Shown: positions 18,669-27,295 of the stretch, piece by piece
Numbering within the stretch: position 1 is the stretch's first letter
Layout of the letters: each line of letters starts with the position of its first letter
Source of the DNA: Candidatus Hydrogenedentota bacterium
GTDB lineage: Bacteria; Hydrogenedentota; Hydrogenedentia; Hydrogenedentales; CAILVY01
DNA length: 64,000 bases
Assembly: GCA_029565395.1 (NCBI GenBank)
Contig: JAKQOG010000113.1
Span: 1-64,000 of the forward strand
Reading direction: 5' to 3'
The notes under the pieces: generated by a model
Told to the model about the DNA's origin: nothing
Database searches by the model: none
What the model saw: only the letters and a program-made list of their open reading frames with translations
Translations under genes and position numbers: made by a program

Positions 18669-19850
18669 ATGTGCGATACAGTGGTCATAGTGGAACAGGG
18701 GCGGGTTCTTTTTGCAAAGAATTCCGACCGCGATCCCAACGAGTCCCAAGGCCTGGAATGGCATCCGAGGCGGACATTTCCTGCGGGAACCGCCGTACGC
18801 TGCACCTGGATTGAAATTCCGCAGGTTCGGGAAACCCATGCTACCCTCTTGAGCCGCCCTTTCTGGATGTGGGGCGCGGAAATGGGGGCCAATGAGCATG
18901 GGGTGGTTATAGGCAATGAAGCGGTCTTCACCCGTCAACCCTATGCCAAGTCAGGACTTACAGGGATGGATCTACTGCGGCTCGCTCTCGAACGCGCTTC
19001 TTCCGCAGAGGCCGCGTGCGCTCTCATTATCGAAATGCTCGAAACCCATGGCCAAGGAGGTGGTTGCGCGTATAAGAATCCCCGTTTTACCTACCACAAC
19101 AGTTTTCTGGCTGCAGATCCCCAACATGCGTTTGTCCTGGAAACCGCCGGGAAGCACTATAGTCTTCAGCGCGTCACGGGCGTGCGATCCATTTCAAATT
19201 ATCTGACCCTTCCGGACTTTGCAGAGAAACACACGGACACACTTAAAACGGCTGTCGCCTGTGGACGTGTCCGGCGGCAACGCACCGAATTTCTAGCCCA
19301 ACGCGCACACTCCGCGGGGGATCTATTTCAACTCCTTCGGGATCATGGCCCGGATTTAGACGGGCCGAGATACCATTTTTTAAACGGCGGCATGTCCGCT
19401 ATTTGCATGCATGCGGGCGGCGTTGCAGCCAATGCGCAAACCACCGCCTCCTGGGTTGCTGAATTAGCTCCCGGGAAGATACAGCATTGGGTCACCGCTA
19501 CCGCCGCACCCTGCCTGAGCCTGTTCAAACCAGTTTCTGTGAATCTGCCGGTTGAGTTAGATCCTCCGGCCCAAGAATATCCCTCCGAGGCCTTCTGGTG
19601 GCGGCAAGAACGCCTCAACCGCCTCGTCATGCATTCTCCGCAAAAGCTTCTGCCTCTGTTTGCGGCCCAACGGGATGCGCTTGAATCCGTTTGGCTGCAA
19701 AACCCGCCTGATGCTCAAGCGGCCTTTGATGAACATGCCCGGCTCATTGGTGAATGGGCCTCCCGGATTCAGACCCAGCCTTCGCATGACACCCGCCCTT
19801 GGTGGACCCGGCTCTATTGGAACCGGAAAAACAAGGCCTGCGGGATTTAG
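18669..19850 (+). CDS. C69-type / secernin-like N-terminal-nucleophile peptidase
   Basis: 393 residues starting MCDTVVIV. Cys2 becomes the N-terminal nucleophile after Met removal, as in dipeptidase A and secernins. FAKNSDRDPNE and GANEHGVVIGNEAVFT are the conserved oxyanion and core motifs of the family. It has no signal peptide, so it acts in the cytoplasm as an amidohydrolase, probably on dipeptides. AAGGGA 8 nt upstream supports the start. Its 3' end overlaps the convergent membrane protein gene by 4 bp. Confidence 0.8.
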   Translation: MCDTVVIVEQGRVLFAKNSDRDPNESQGLEWHPRRTFPAGTAVRCTWIEIPQVRETHATLLSRPFWMWGAEMGANEHGVVIGNEAVFTRQPYAKSGLTGMDLLRLALERASSAEAACALIIEMLETHGQGGGCAYKNPRFTYHNSFLAADPQHAFVLETAGKHYSLQRVTGVRSISNYLTLPDFAEKHTDTLKTAVACGRVRRQRTEFLAQRAHSAGDLFQLLRDHGPDLDGPRYHFLNGGMSAICMHAGGVAANAQTTASWVAELAPGKIQHWVTATAAPCLSLFKPVSVNLPVELDPPAQEYPSEAFWWRQERLNRLVMHSPQKLLPLFAAQRDALESVWLQNPPDAQAAFDEHARLIGEWASRIQTQPSHDTRPWWTRLYWNRKNKACGI

Positions 19851-20650
19851 GACGGAACCTTGTCTTGAGGCGCCCGTATCCCAGACACTGCCAGCGCAAA
19901 CCACACAATGAAGATAAAGAGGGTGTAAATGACGATGTTTTCCCAGAGCGGAAAGGAATAGCGCGTGCCAATGGTTTCCGCCCATTGGCTGCCGATGGGC
20001 TCCCCCGCTGCCTGGGCGGCCGCTTTTAAATGGGCGTAATAGAGTGCTGATTGAATCTGAAAATGGACTGCGACACTGACTACTATTCCCCAAAACACAT
20101 AGGGCCACAGGAGTTTTTTGTAATTAATGCCTGCTTTTCCAAGGCGCGTCCCGAGCACATAGCGATCCACCATCAGCATAAGGCCATGCCAGAGAATTCC
20201 CAACGTGAATCCCGCAGCCACGGCAATCGAGGCCTTCTCATGGATATCCGTCCATTCCCATTCCCCAATGACATTGCCATGGGCATCCGGAAACAGCCCC
20301 ACCAGTGCAATACCGAGGCATCCGGCTAAAAATAACATTGCCCCAATCCCCGCCGCCCATCGCGAAATCACCGCGAAGCAGCGGCACAAAAAAAATACAA
20401 CGGGAATGGTCGCCGCGCCCCAAAAGACCATCGCAACCGTAAAGAGCCACCATCCCTCCGGATTGTGATATTTTTCGAAACTACCCAAAAAACTGAACGT
20501 ATGGGTAAGTATGGAATACTGGTTTTCTTTTGGGTAAATGATCCAGCAAATCAGTATCAGCCCCCAGAAAATCAAGGATTCCACGATCAAATACCTTTGT
20601 ATCTCCAACTTCTGAAACTTTCCCGCCGCCAAACGCTGTATGGTGTTCAT
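19847..20650 (-). CDS. DUF998-like integral membrane protein
   Basis: 267 residues with about seven membrane helices. It contains NQYSILTHTFSFLG near the first helix pair and GCLGIALVGLFPDAHG in the middle, resembling the DUF998 family, whose biochemical role is unknown. The start at 20650 overlaps the stop of the glycosyltransferase gene upstream in an ATGA arrangement, so translation of the two is probably coupled and they may work together at the membrane. Confidence 0.6.
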   Translation of the reverse strand: MNTIQRLAAGKFQKLEIQRYLIVESLIFWGLILICWIIYPKENQYSILTHTFSFLGSFEKYHNPEGWWLFTVAMVFWGAATIPVVFFLCRCFAVISRWAAGIGAMLFLAGCLGIALVGLFPDAHGNVIGEWEWTDIHEKASIAVAAGFTLGILWHGLMLMVDRYVLGTRLGKAGINYKKLLWPYVFWGIVVSVAVHFQIQSALYYAHLKAAAQAAGEPIGSQWAETIGTRYSFPLWENIVIYTLFIFIVWFALAVSGIRAPQDKVPS

Positions 20651-22338
20651 GTGCCGCTTTCCCCAGTATGGATTTGAAAAACACGAATGGAACTTACTGG
20701 AATCCGTCCGAATACGAAAGGAAGCGGGCCAAAACTGCTTGAATGTAAGCCCGCGCCCACATTGTACTGCATGGTGCTCAACCAAGAGCATCCCGGTACT
20801 TTGAGGGTAAATATAGGGACCGCCCAGGGGGAGGGCGACTCCACCACGCCGGTGTTATTCTCTGGAATGGCCACCCAATCACCGTTTTTCATGCTCGGCT
20901 TTTCGCAGTCCACCGGTTTGGCTCCTTCCTTTTCCATGTAGTACTGAAATCCCCAATGCCCATAAAACAAAACATTTTCCGCATTCGCCTTTTTCGCCTC
21001 AGCAGCTATTTTCCGCGCTGCCACAGGATTGATCCCCGCAAGGGCATAATCACTCCATGAGATGCACAAGGCAAGCGCCGCGGCGGGAATTACGGGCCAG
21101 GCAATGCGCCATAACCTCTCCTCTTCCTGCCCTGTTTCGTCCAAGCGCCGGACGAGAAGAATGGCCATGGCGGGGGCTGCCGGAAGAATATTACGCGCCG
21201 CCACTGTCCAATTGACAAAGGCGGCGAAGGAAAACACGCCCGCAATCCAAAGGAACAGGAAAAAAGAAACGGCGTCCCGATTGCGCCGGATATCCTGGAG
21301 CACGGCAAGGCACAGCAGGATTCCCCCCATGATATATACAGCCCACTGGGCCAGCAGTCCCCAATGTACCCGGTCCGCCCCCATCACCAGCGGCGTCACG
21401 TGCCGGTGCAATGCCGTTACAAGCGCTGCCCCGCAGAAGGCGGCGCAAAACGAGGTGAGCAACACACGCCAGGACCACGTGAGTGGGGCAAAAAAAAGCA
21501 CCGGCGCAAGGCAACCGCCTAAAAATCCCAAGGTGATTATAGGCCGTGTGATAAATCCATGGTTCTCCCGCCAGTTGGATAGCATGGCATAATTGCCCGC
21601 CTCGCTCAGCATGGCCTTGCCGTACAAATGGTGTGTATACCATTGATATCCGGCGATGAGAACGATGGGAATAACCATGTACAACAAACGCACATCGATT
21701 TTCCTGGCGTGAAAAATAGAATAAATCCCCAACAACGGGATAAGCATCAGCGCGGAGTACTTGGTCAGCACCGCCAGGGCAATCAGCAATCCCCCCAAGG
21801 CTAATGCCCGGGAATCCCGATGTTCCCATCCTTCCCGCCACAACACGATAGCCCAGATGAAAAAAGCAAACATCAACATGTCGCTCATGACCATTGTGCC
21901 GGAAACTGCAAACACAGGGGAGATAATGGATAGTACGGCGGCAAACAAGGGACGTTTGCACAAGCTCCGTGCGAGATAGAATCCGCCAAGGCTGGCCGCG
22001 ACCGCCGGGATAAGCAGCGCCAGGTGAATGGGCACTTCACGTTCGCCGAAGAGCCCAATAATGGGAGCGATAAAATAGGAAACGCCTGGCGGATTCATAT
22101 TGATCTCATGCATGGGCTTCTCGGTATAGGTCCAATAGCAGTTGAACCCGAAGAAGTCCGCTGGGTGCTGCAGGATATGGCGGGCCACCCACAGATATAC
22201 GGGATCATCCATATTAAATGGCTTCCCCGCAAATGGCACTAGCACCAGCAAGGTTAACCCCGCAACCACGAGAAGCGGGGTGATACGGCCTCCGGCAAAG
22301 GACAGGGCACGCTGGTTATTTTGACTATGAGATTCCAT
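20647..22338 (-). CDS. Membrane glycosyltransferase, GT39/PMT_2 type
   Basis: 563 residues from the ATG at 22338; the frame extends to a TTG at 22398, which I judge less likely. A first membrane helix is followed by GKPFNMDDPVYLWVARHIL, whose DD corresponds to the catalytic acidic motif in loop 1 of ArnT/PMT enzymes. HEINMNPPGVSYFIAPI follows, then 10-11 more helices. A C-terminal extracytoplasmic part of about 130 residues ends in the overlap with the DUF998-like gene. It probably transfers a sugar from a polyprenyl-phosphate donor to an envelope acceptor; the specificity is unknown. Confidence 0.75.
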   Translation of the reverse strand: MESHSQNNQRALSFAGGRITPLLVVAGLTLLVLVPFAGKPFNMDDPVYLWVARHILQHPADFFGFNCYWTYTEKPMHEINMNPPGVSYFIAPIIGLFGEREVPIHLALLIPAVAASLGGFYLARSLCKRPLFAAVLSIISPVFAVSGTMVMSDMLMFAFFIWAIVLWREGWEHRDSRALALGGLLIALAVLTKYSALMLIPLLGIYSIFHARKIDVRLLYMVIPIVLIAGYQWYTHHLYGKAMLSEAGNYAMLSNWRENHGFITRPIITLGFLGGCLAPVLFFAPLTWSWRVLLTSFCAAFCGAALVTALHRHVTPLVMGADRVHWGLLAQWAVYIMGGILLCLAVLQDIRRNRDAVSFFLFLWIAGVFSFAAFVNWTVAARNILPAAPAMAILLVRRLDETGQEEERLWRIAWPVIPAAALALCISWSDYALAGINPVAARKIAAEAKKANAENVLFYGHWGFQYYMEKEGAKPVDCEKPSMKNGDWVAIPENNTGVVESPSPWAVPIFTLKVPGCSWLSTMQYNVGAGLHSSSFGPLPFVFGRIPVSSIRVFQIHTGESGT

Positions 22339-22593
22339 GCTTGGCGGAGTATTCCCAAATACGACACAAGAACGATATGCGCCTAATGGTTTCTGCAAAA
22401 AGGCTATCAGATTTGGGGAGAATCCTCAAACTCAGGGAATCCATGGCGTTGCGCGTCTATTGAACTTCAAGCCGTCAACACGGTACATTCAAGGCGGCCC
22501 TTGTGCGGGAAAACCTGCGAAGGGCGCTTATATTCCATAAACCGCGGCGAGTCTATCATTGAGAAAGACACTATCAAGGGAGCCCATTGCGCC

Positions 22594-23736
22594 ATGAAGA
22601 CCAACCATTTGATTCTATTTCTGCTCTGCCTGGCCCTGTGCATGCCTCTTGTGCACGCACAAAGCGCCGTCATGAACCAACTTTTTCAACTTAAGGATGC
22701 GGCCACCCGCTCGATCAGCCCGGAGAATTTTACCGGCGAAAAGGGGAAGGGCGGCATGGCAACCTTGGAGAATGGTACGGCGGCCCGTGCGGCCCGTGAA
22801 CTGGGTCAGGGCTGGAAAGTAAATCCCTATATCCACATCGAGCCCGGAACCACCTTTACACTGGGTGAAATCACGGGATCCGGAGTCATCAACCACATCT
22901 GGATGACTCCCGTGGGTGATTATCGCCTTATGATCCTGCGCTTCTACTGGGATGGGGAAACGGAACCGTCCGTCCAGGCGCCCGTGGGCGATTTCTTTGC
23001 CGCGGGATGGGGCATGGGCAAGGAACCCCGGATTACCTCGCTGGCGGTGTGTGTGAATCCCAGAAGCGGTTTCAATTCGTATTGGCAAATGCCTTTCCGG
23101 AAAGGGTGTAAAATCACCATGGAGAACATGGGCGGGAAAACGGCCACCGTGTATTACCAGATCGACCACTCCCTGGAAACCCTGGCGGAAAACACTCCCT
23201 ATTTCCATGCTCAATTCCGGCGCGTAAATCCTCTGCCCGATAAAGAAGTCTACACCATCGTTGACGGCATCCAGGGCCGGGGGCACTATGTTGGAACCTA
23301 TCTGGCCCATGGCGCCAACAGTCCAGGCTGGTGGGGGGAAGGGGAGATCAAATTCTATATCGATGGCGATGCCGAATTCCCCACGATCTGCGGCACGGGT
23401 GAAGAAGACTACTTCTGCGGCTCCTATGGCTATAACGAGCGCAAGAAAGACAAACGCGATGTATACGATAACTTCAGCAGCCCTTACACCGGGTTCTACC
23501 ATGTGCAGTACAAGGGTGAACAACGCCGTTTCGGAGAATATCGCTGGCATATTAACGACCCCGTGCGGTTTGAAAAAGATCTGCGCGTGACCATTCAAAG
23601 CTTGGGGTGGCAGAGCGAAGGGCGATACCTGCCGCTGAACGATGACCTTGCTTCCGTAGCCTATTGGTACCAAGTGGAGCCCCACAATGCCTTCCCGCCT
23701 CTGCCTGCCAAAGATGCATTGGTTATAAAAAACTGA
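22594..23736 (+). CDS. Second secreted DUF2961 / GH172-family enzyme
   Basis: 380 residues from the ATG at 22594 (AAGGGA about 12 nt upstream), chosen because it begins a good signal peptide (MKTNHLILFLLCLALC, cleavage near VHA). Core motifs match those of the gene at 5231: GEITGSGVINHIWMT, MPFRKGCKITMENMG, ICGTGEEDYFCGSYG and RWHINDPVRFEKDLRV. The two paralogues clearly diverge in sequence, and this one stops shortly after the catalytic domain, so they probably cleave different fructan- or arabinan-like linkages. It is followed after 50 bp by a membrane protein gene. Confidence 0.85.
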   Translation: MKTNHLILFLLCLALCMPLVHAQSAVMNQLFQLKDAATRSISPENFTGEKGKGGMATLENGTAARAARELGQGWKVNPYIHIEPGTTFTLGEITGSGVINHIWMTPVGDYRLMILRFYWDGETEPSVQAPVGDFFAAGWGMGKEPRITSLAVCVNPRSGFNSYWQMPFRKGCKITMENMGGKTATVYYQIDHSLETLAENTPYFHAQFRRVNPLPDKEVYTIVDGIQGRGHYVGTYLAHGANSPGWWGEGEIKFYIDGDAEFPTICGTGEEDYFCGSYGYNERKKDKRDVYDNFSSPYTGFYHVQYKGEQRRFGEYRWHINDPVRFEKDLRVTIQSLGWQSEGRYLPLNDDLASVAYWYQVEPHNAFPPLPAKDALVIKN

Positions 23737-23786
23737 ATGCGCTTTTCAAGCGCACTGCGCCGTGACGGCGATGTAAGGAAAAAAGG

Positions 23787-25736
23787 TTGAGCCTGAGCAT
23801 CAAACGTATCGTTTACATGATAGGTTTGATTGTGGGATTGCTTGCCGCGGCCGGATATGGCTGGCGCCTGCATCGCGATCCCAACGTCCCTTTCCTTGTC
23901 AATGAACAGGGCGCTCAATGGATTCGTTCCGGCGAATATTCCATAAAATCCCATCTCATGGAGGATACGATGTGTATCTTCCGGGGACGGTTTACCGTAG
24001 ACCAGCCACCCGCTCGCGCTGAATTGGTGGTGCGGGCCATGCGTCAAGCGAATGTGGTGCTTGACGGCCGTACCATCCTGGAAACCAGCGCTGATCCAAA
24101 ACAATGGAAACAGCCATATTGGGTAGACTTGACCTCAGGGCTTTCATCCGGCCACCATGAACTCACGGTGTTTACCCGCAATAACCTCGGCCCCCCGTGT
24201 CTTCTGGCGTATTGCATTGCGCTTGGCCTCGCGACAGGGCCCCAGTGGGAATGGAGCAGTGATGCGGTTCTTTGGTCCTCTGTTGAGCCTGTGGATACAC
24301 CACATTTGTGGGAGGGTGCGAAACAATTTCCCCGGGCCGACAAAGCCCTTGTCCATTATCTTCCCTTGCTGCTGCCCCTGTTTATTTTCGTTGGTCTCCT
24401 GACACTATTTTGGGCCAAACTCCCTGGGCCGTGCCAGGCCTGCGCTTCCCCCGGAATTATCCGTTGGGGGGTGATTGGACTGCTTGTTATTCAGGCGGGT
24501 CATAACCTCTTCCGGCTTTCACCAATGGCCGGGTATGACGCCATCGCTCATATCGAATACATCCGGTATGCCGCTGAGAACTGGCGTATCCCTTTGGCCA
24601 CGGAAGGCTGGCAGATGTTTCAACAACCCCTTTACTATTTTGTCTCTGCACCCCTGTATATTTTGTTTCATGCGTTTTTCTCCGATGACCACACGGAACA
24701 ACTGTTGCGCATCCTTCCTCTGGCCTGCGGCATACTTCACGTGGAGGTCTGTTTTCGGGTTCTCACGATTCTCTTCCCGGAGCGAAAGGACCTGCAATCG
24801 GCAGGGGTGGTGCTTGCAGGCTTTGTCCCAATGAACCTCTATATATCACACTATATTTCCAATGAATCGTTTGCTGGTCTTCTTATAGGGTTGGTTATTT
24901 TATTGAGCCTGCGCATGCTGAACAATGAGCCCCAGGTCTCTATTGGGCATTGGCTGTGTATTGGTATTGCCTTTGGGTTGGCGCTGTTGACAAAAATCAC
25001 TGCCGTGCTGCTGGCGCCGGCGCTATTGCTGATTCTCCTTCGTCCTCTCATTTCTGAGCGTCAGGATATCAAGACGTCAGTAAAAAGCATTTTCCTTCGA
25101 GTAATCTGGGTGTTTGGAGCGGCACTGTTGATTGCGGGCTGGTACTATGTGCGCAATTATGCTCACATGGGCCGCTTTTTTGTCGGCGGATGGGATCCCC
25201 ACCGGGGATTTTCCTGGTGGCAGGAACCTGGATACCGCACTCCTTATGATTTCATGTATTTTGGCACGGCGCTGTTCTATCCCGTCTATGCGAGCCTGGC
25301 GGGATTCTGGGATGGCATCTATGCCACTTTCTGGATGGACAGCTTCGGCGGCGGCGTCATTGTGCCCAAGTATTTTACCCCCTGGAATTATGGTGTGCTT
25401 TCCGCGGGGATGTGGCTCGCACTTTTACCTACTGCTGCAATCCTGCTGGGGATTGTAATTGCCGCTGGTCAATGTTACCGCAGGGGCCTCACACCGCTGG
25501 TTTTCACCCTGCTGATCATCTTAATCTTCGGCGCAGCGCTCGTCCAGCACTTCCTAACCAATCCCAATTATTGCGCGGCCAAAGCGTTCTACTCGCTCGG
25601 CGCGTTATCCTGCTATGCTGTCTTGGGAACCGCCGGCTTGGAATTTTTAACACGCACACGATGGTTGAAACCGGTAGTATACGGGCTGCTGGGCTGCTGG
25701 GCAGTCGCATCATACATCGGCCATTTTATTCTCTGA
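23787..25736 (+). CDS. Membrane glycosyltransferase-like protein with N-terminal extracytoplasmic beta-sandwich
   Basis: 649 residues. The only well-placed start is TTG at 23787, after AAGGAAAAAAGG. One N-terminal helix (to residue about 25) is followed by about 160 residues of soluble beta-rich sequence (FRGRFTVDQPPARAEL, NVVLDGRTILETSA, HHELTVFTRNNLGP). This resembles galactose-binding/PA14-like sandwiches, placed outside the membrane. A large multi-helix domain then starts with LSPMAGYDAIAHIEYIRYA, whose Asp suits a GT-C first loop. The combination suggests a glycosyltransferase with a built-in glycan-binding module; that reading is inference. It is the third of four such membrane proteins here. 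Confidence 0.6.
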   Translation: MSLSIKRIVYMIGLIVGLLAAAGYGWRLHRDPNVPFLVNEQGAQWIRSGEYSIKSHLMEDTMCIFRGRFTVDQPPARAELVVRAMRQANVVLDGRTILETSADPKQWKQPYWVDLTSGLSSGHHELTVFTRNNLGPPCLLAYCIALGLATGPQWEWSSDAVLWSSVEPVDTPHLWEGAKQFPRADKALVHYLPLLLPLFIFVGLLTLFWAKLPGPCQACASPGIIRWGVIGLLVIQAGHNLFRLSPMAGYDAIAHIEYIRYAAENWRIPLATEGWQMFQQPLYYFVSAPLYILFHAFFSDDHTEQLLRILPLACGILHVEVCFRVLTILFPERKDLQSAGVVLAGFVPMNLYISHYISNESFAGLLIGLVILLSLRMLNNEPQVSIGHWLCIGIAFGLALLTKITAVLLAPALLLILLRPLISERQDIKTSVKSIFLRVIWVFGAALLIAGWYYVRNYAHMGRFFVGGWDPHRGFSWWQEPGYRTPYDFMYFGTALFYPVYASLAGFWDGIYATFWMDSFGGGVIVPKYFTPWNYGVLSAGMWLALLPTAAILLGIVIAAGQCYRRGLTPLVFTLLIILIFGAALVQHFLTNPNYCAAKAFYSLGALSCYAVLGTAGLEFLTRTRWLKPVVYGLLGCWAVASYIGHFIL

Positions 25737-25756
25737 CGTTCTTCTGTTTTTAGTAA

Positions 25757-26515
25757 TTACTTTTTTCGTGTACGAATTAACAGAACCGTGGACCATTGCC
25801 GTGGCACGAGAAAGGCATCCAGCCGCACCACCCAGGCAAGCAGCCAGTTGATCCATTTAAACGTCCATACCATACTACGGCCCGCGGTTGACTTCTTTTT
25901 GAGTGGTTTGACACGTTTTTGGCGTTCAAGGGCTGCGAAGCAGTGTGTAAGGATCAAACTGATGATTTTTTCGAGAGGCCCCAGCACTTTTTTTATTTCT
26001 TTGGGATGTAAACCGGCCTCTTGAAGCAGTTCGGCCATCTCCTCCAGTTCATAACGCCGGAGATGTTTCACAAAGTAATCATCAAAGGTGAAATAGCATT
26101 TCCGGTGAGGAAAAGTGATAACCACATCACCATCCGGAGAAACCATGCGGGCCAGTTCCTCAATGGCCCGTCGATCCTCCGGGATGTGTTCCAACACTTC
26201 CGAACAGACGACGCGGGAGAACGACTCGGTCTTAAAGGGCAAACACGTTGCATCCGCCACGACATGGAGGCCACGGGGGTGGATCTGGCGCAACGTTTTC
26301 AGTGCGAGAAAGGACAGCTCGGAATACACGATGCGGTCTATATTGGTAATGATGGGTGTAAGGCCGCTGCCCGCCTCCAATGTCCACCCCTCGGATTCGC
26401 CTTTCAGCACCTTGTTGATGCTGCGTTTCCGCAGACGATAGTTGTAGAGATAATTTTTCAGGGCAACATACCGGGGGTCTTCAAAAAAGTCCTGAAACCG
26501 GTTGTTCTCCTGCAT
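25757..26515 (-). CDS. Class I SAM-dependent methyltransferase (Methyltransf_11 type)
   Basis: 252 residues. The SAM site is TLEAGSGLTPII (motif I) with DRIVYSEL following; VVADATCLPFKTESFSRVVC is motif II/III and EVLEHIPEDRRAIEEL the standard post-III helix. The C-terminal 70 residues are basic with one hydrophobic stretch, perhaps for membrane contact. It lies 12 bp downstream of the GT2 gene on the same strand, so the two are probably co-transcribed and may modify the same envelope sugar or lipid. The exact acceptor is unknown. Confidence 0.8.
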   Translation of the reverse strand: MQENNRFQDFFEDPRYVALKNYLYNYRLRKRSINKVLKGESEGWTLEAGSGLTPIITNIDRIVYSELSFLALKTLRQIHPRGLHVVADATCLPFKTESFSRVVCSEVLEHIPEDRRAIEELARMVSPDGDVVITFPHRKCYFTFDDYFVKHLRRYELEEMAELLQEAGLHPKEIKKVLGPLEKIISLILTHCFAALERQKRVKPLKKKSTAGRSMVWTFKWINWLLAWVVRLDAFLVPRQWSTVLLIRTRKK

Positions 26516-26527
26516 GGCGCGCGTTCC

Positions 26528-27289
26528 CTACGGGTTCGGAGGAAGTTTAGGGAAGCGCGGCGTTGATCGCCAGCCCAGCCGGGCCAGGCGGAACTCGATC
26601 GCGGTCCAGAGACAGCCGAAACCATACTTCACGCTGCGGCGGAAATTAATTGAGGAGGCTTCTTCAAAATAGCGTGTGGGGCAGGTGACTTCCGCGATGA
26701 TGTGCCCGAACCACAGAATCTGTGCAAGCATCTGGTTGTCGAACACAAAATCGTCGGAGTTCTCTTCCAGCGGAAGCTGCCGTAATAGCTCCGCCGAAAA
26801 GGCCCGGTAGCCGGTGTGGAATTCCGACAATCGCGAACCCATCAGAATGTTGTCGAAAAAGGTCAGAAATCGATTTGAGACATAGCGCCACCAGGGCATG
26901 CCCTGGCGGCGCGCCTGACCACCCAGGATCCGCGAGCCCAGCACGCAGGGATACAGCCCGTTCCCGATGAGCGCGGTCATCGTGGGGATCAGCTTGGGCG
27001 TGTACTGATAATCGGGATGTACCATGATGACAATGTCCGCGCCCTCCTCCAGTGCCATGTGGTAGCAGGTTTTCTGATTGCCGCCGTATCCCCGGTTCAC
27101 ATCGTGCCGGAAAACTTTGGTGTTTGGGAGCGATTGGGCGATCTCAGTGGTGTTGTCATGGCTGGCGTCGTCCACGAGAATGACCAAGTCCACCACCCCC
27201 TGGTCCATTACCTCTTCATGCGTTTGGCGCAACGTAACCGCGGCGTTGTACGCGGGCATTACGACGACCACTTTTTTATCACGAAACAT
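26528..27289 (-). CDS. Family 2 glycosyltransferase (dolichyl-phosphate-sugar synthase-like)
   Basis: 253 residues beginning KVVVVMPAYNAAVTLRQT, the GT2 nucleotide-sugar entry. DLVILVDDASHDNT and MVHPDYQYTPKLIPTM follow the DxD pattern, with HPDYQ in place of the usual D-x-D-Q of polyprenol-phosphate mannose synthases. There is no membrane domain. It probably makes polyprenyl-phosphate-linked sugar, which would supply the GT39-like proteins of this window; that link is inference. It starts 6 bp after the end of the symporter gene. Confidence 0.8.
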   Translation of the reverse strand: MFRDKKVVVVMPAYNAAVTLRQTHEEVMDQGVVDLVILVDDASHDNTTEIAQSLPNTKVFRHDVNRGYGGNQKTCYHMALEEGADIVIMVHPDYQYTPKLIPTMTALIGNGLYPCVLGSRILGGQARRQGMPWWRYVSNRFLTFFDNILMGSRLSEFHTGYRAFSAELLRQLPLEENSDDFVFDNQMLAQILWFGHIIAEVTCPTRYFEEASSINFRRSVKYGFGCLWTAIEFRLARLGWRSTPRFPKLPPNP

Positions 27290-27295
27290 GGGGCG

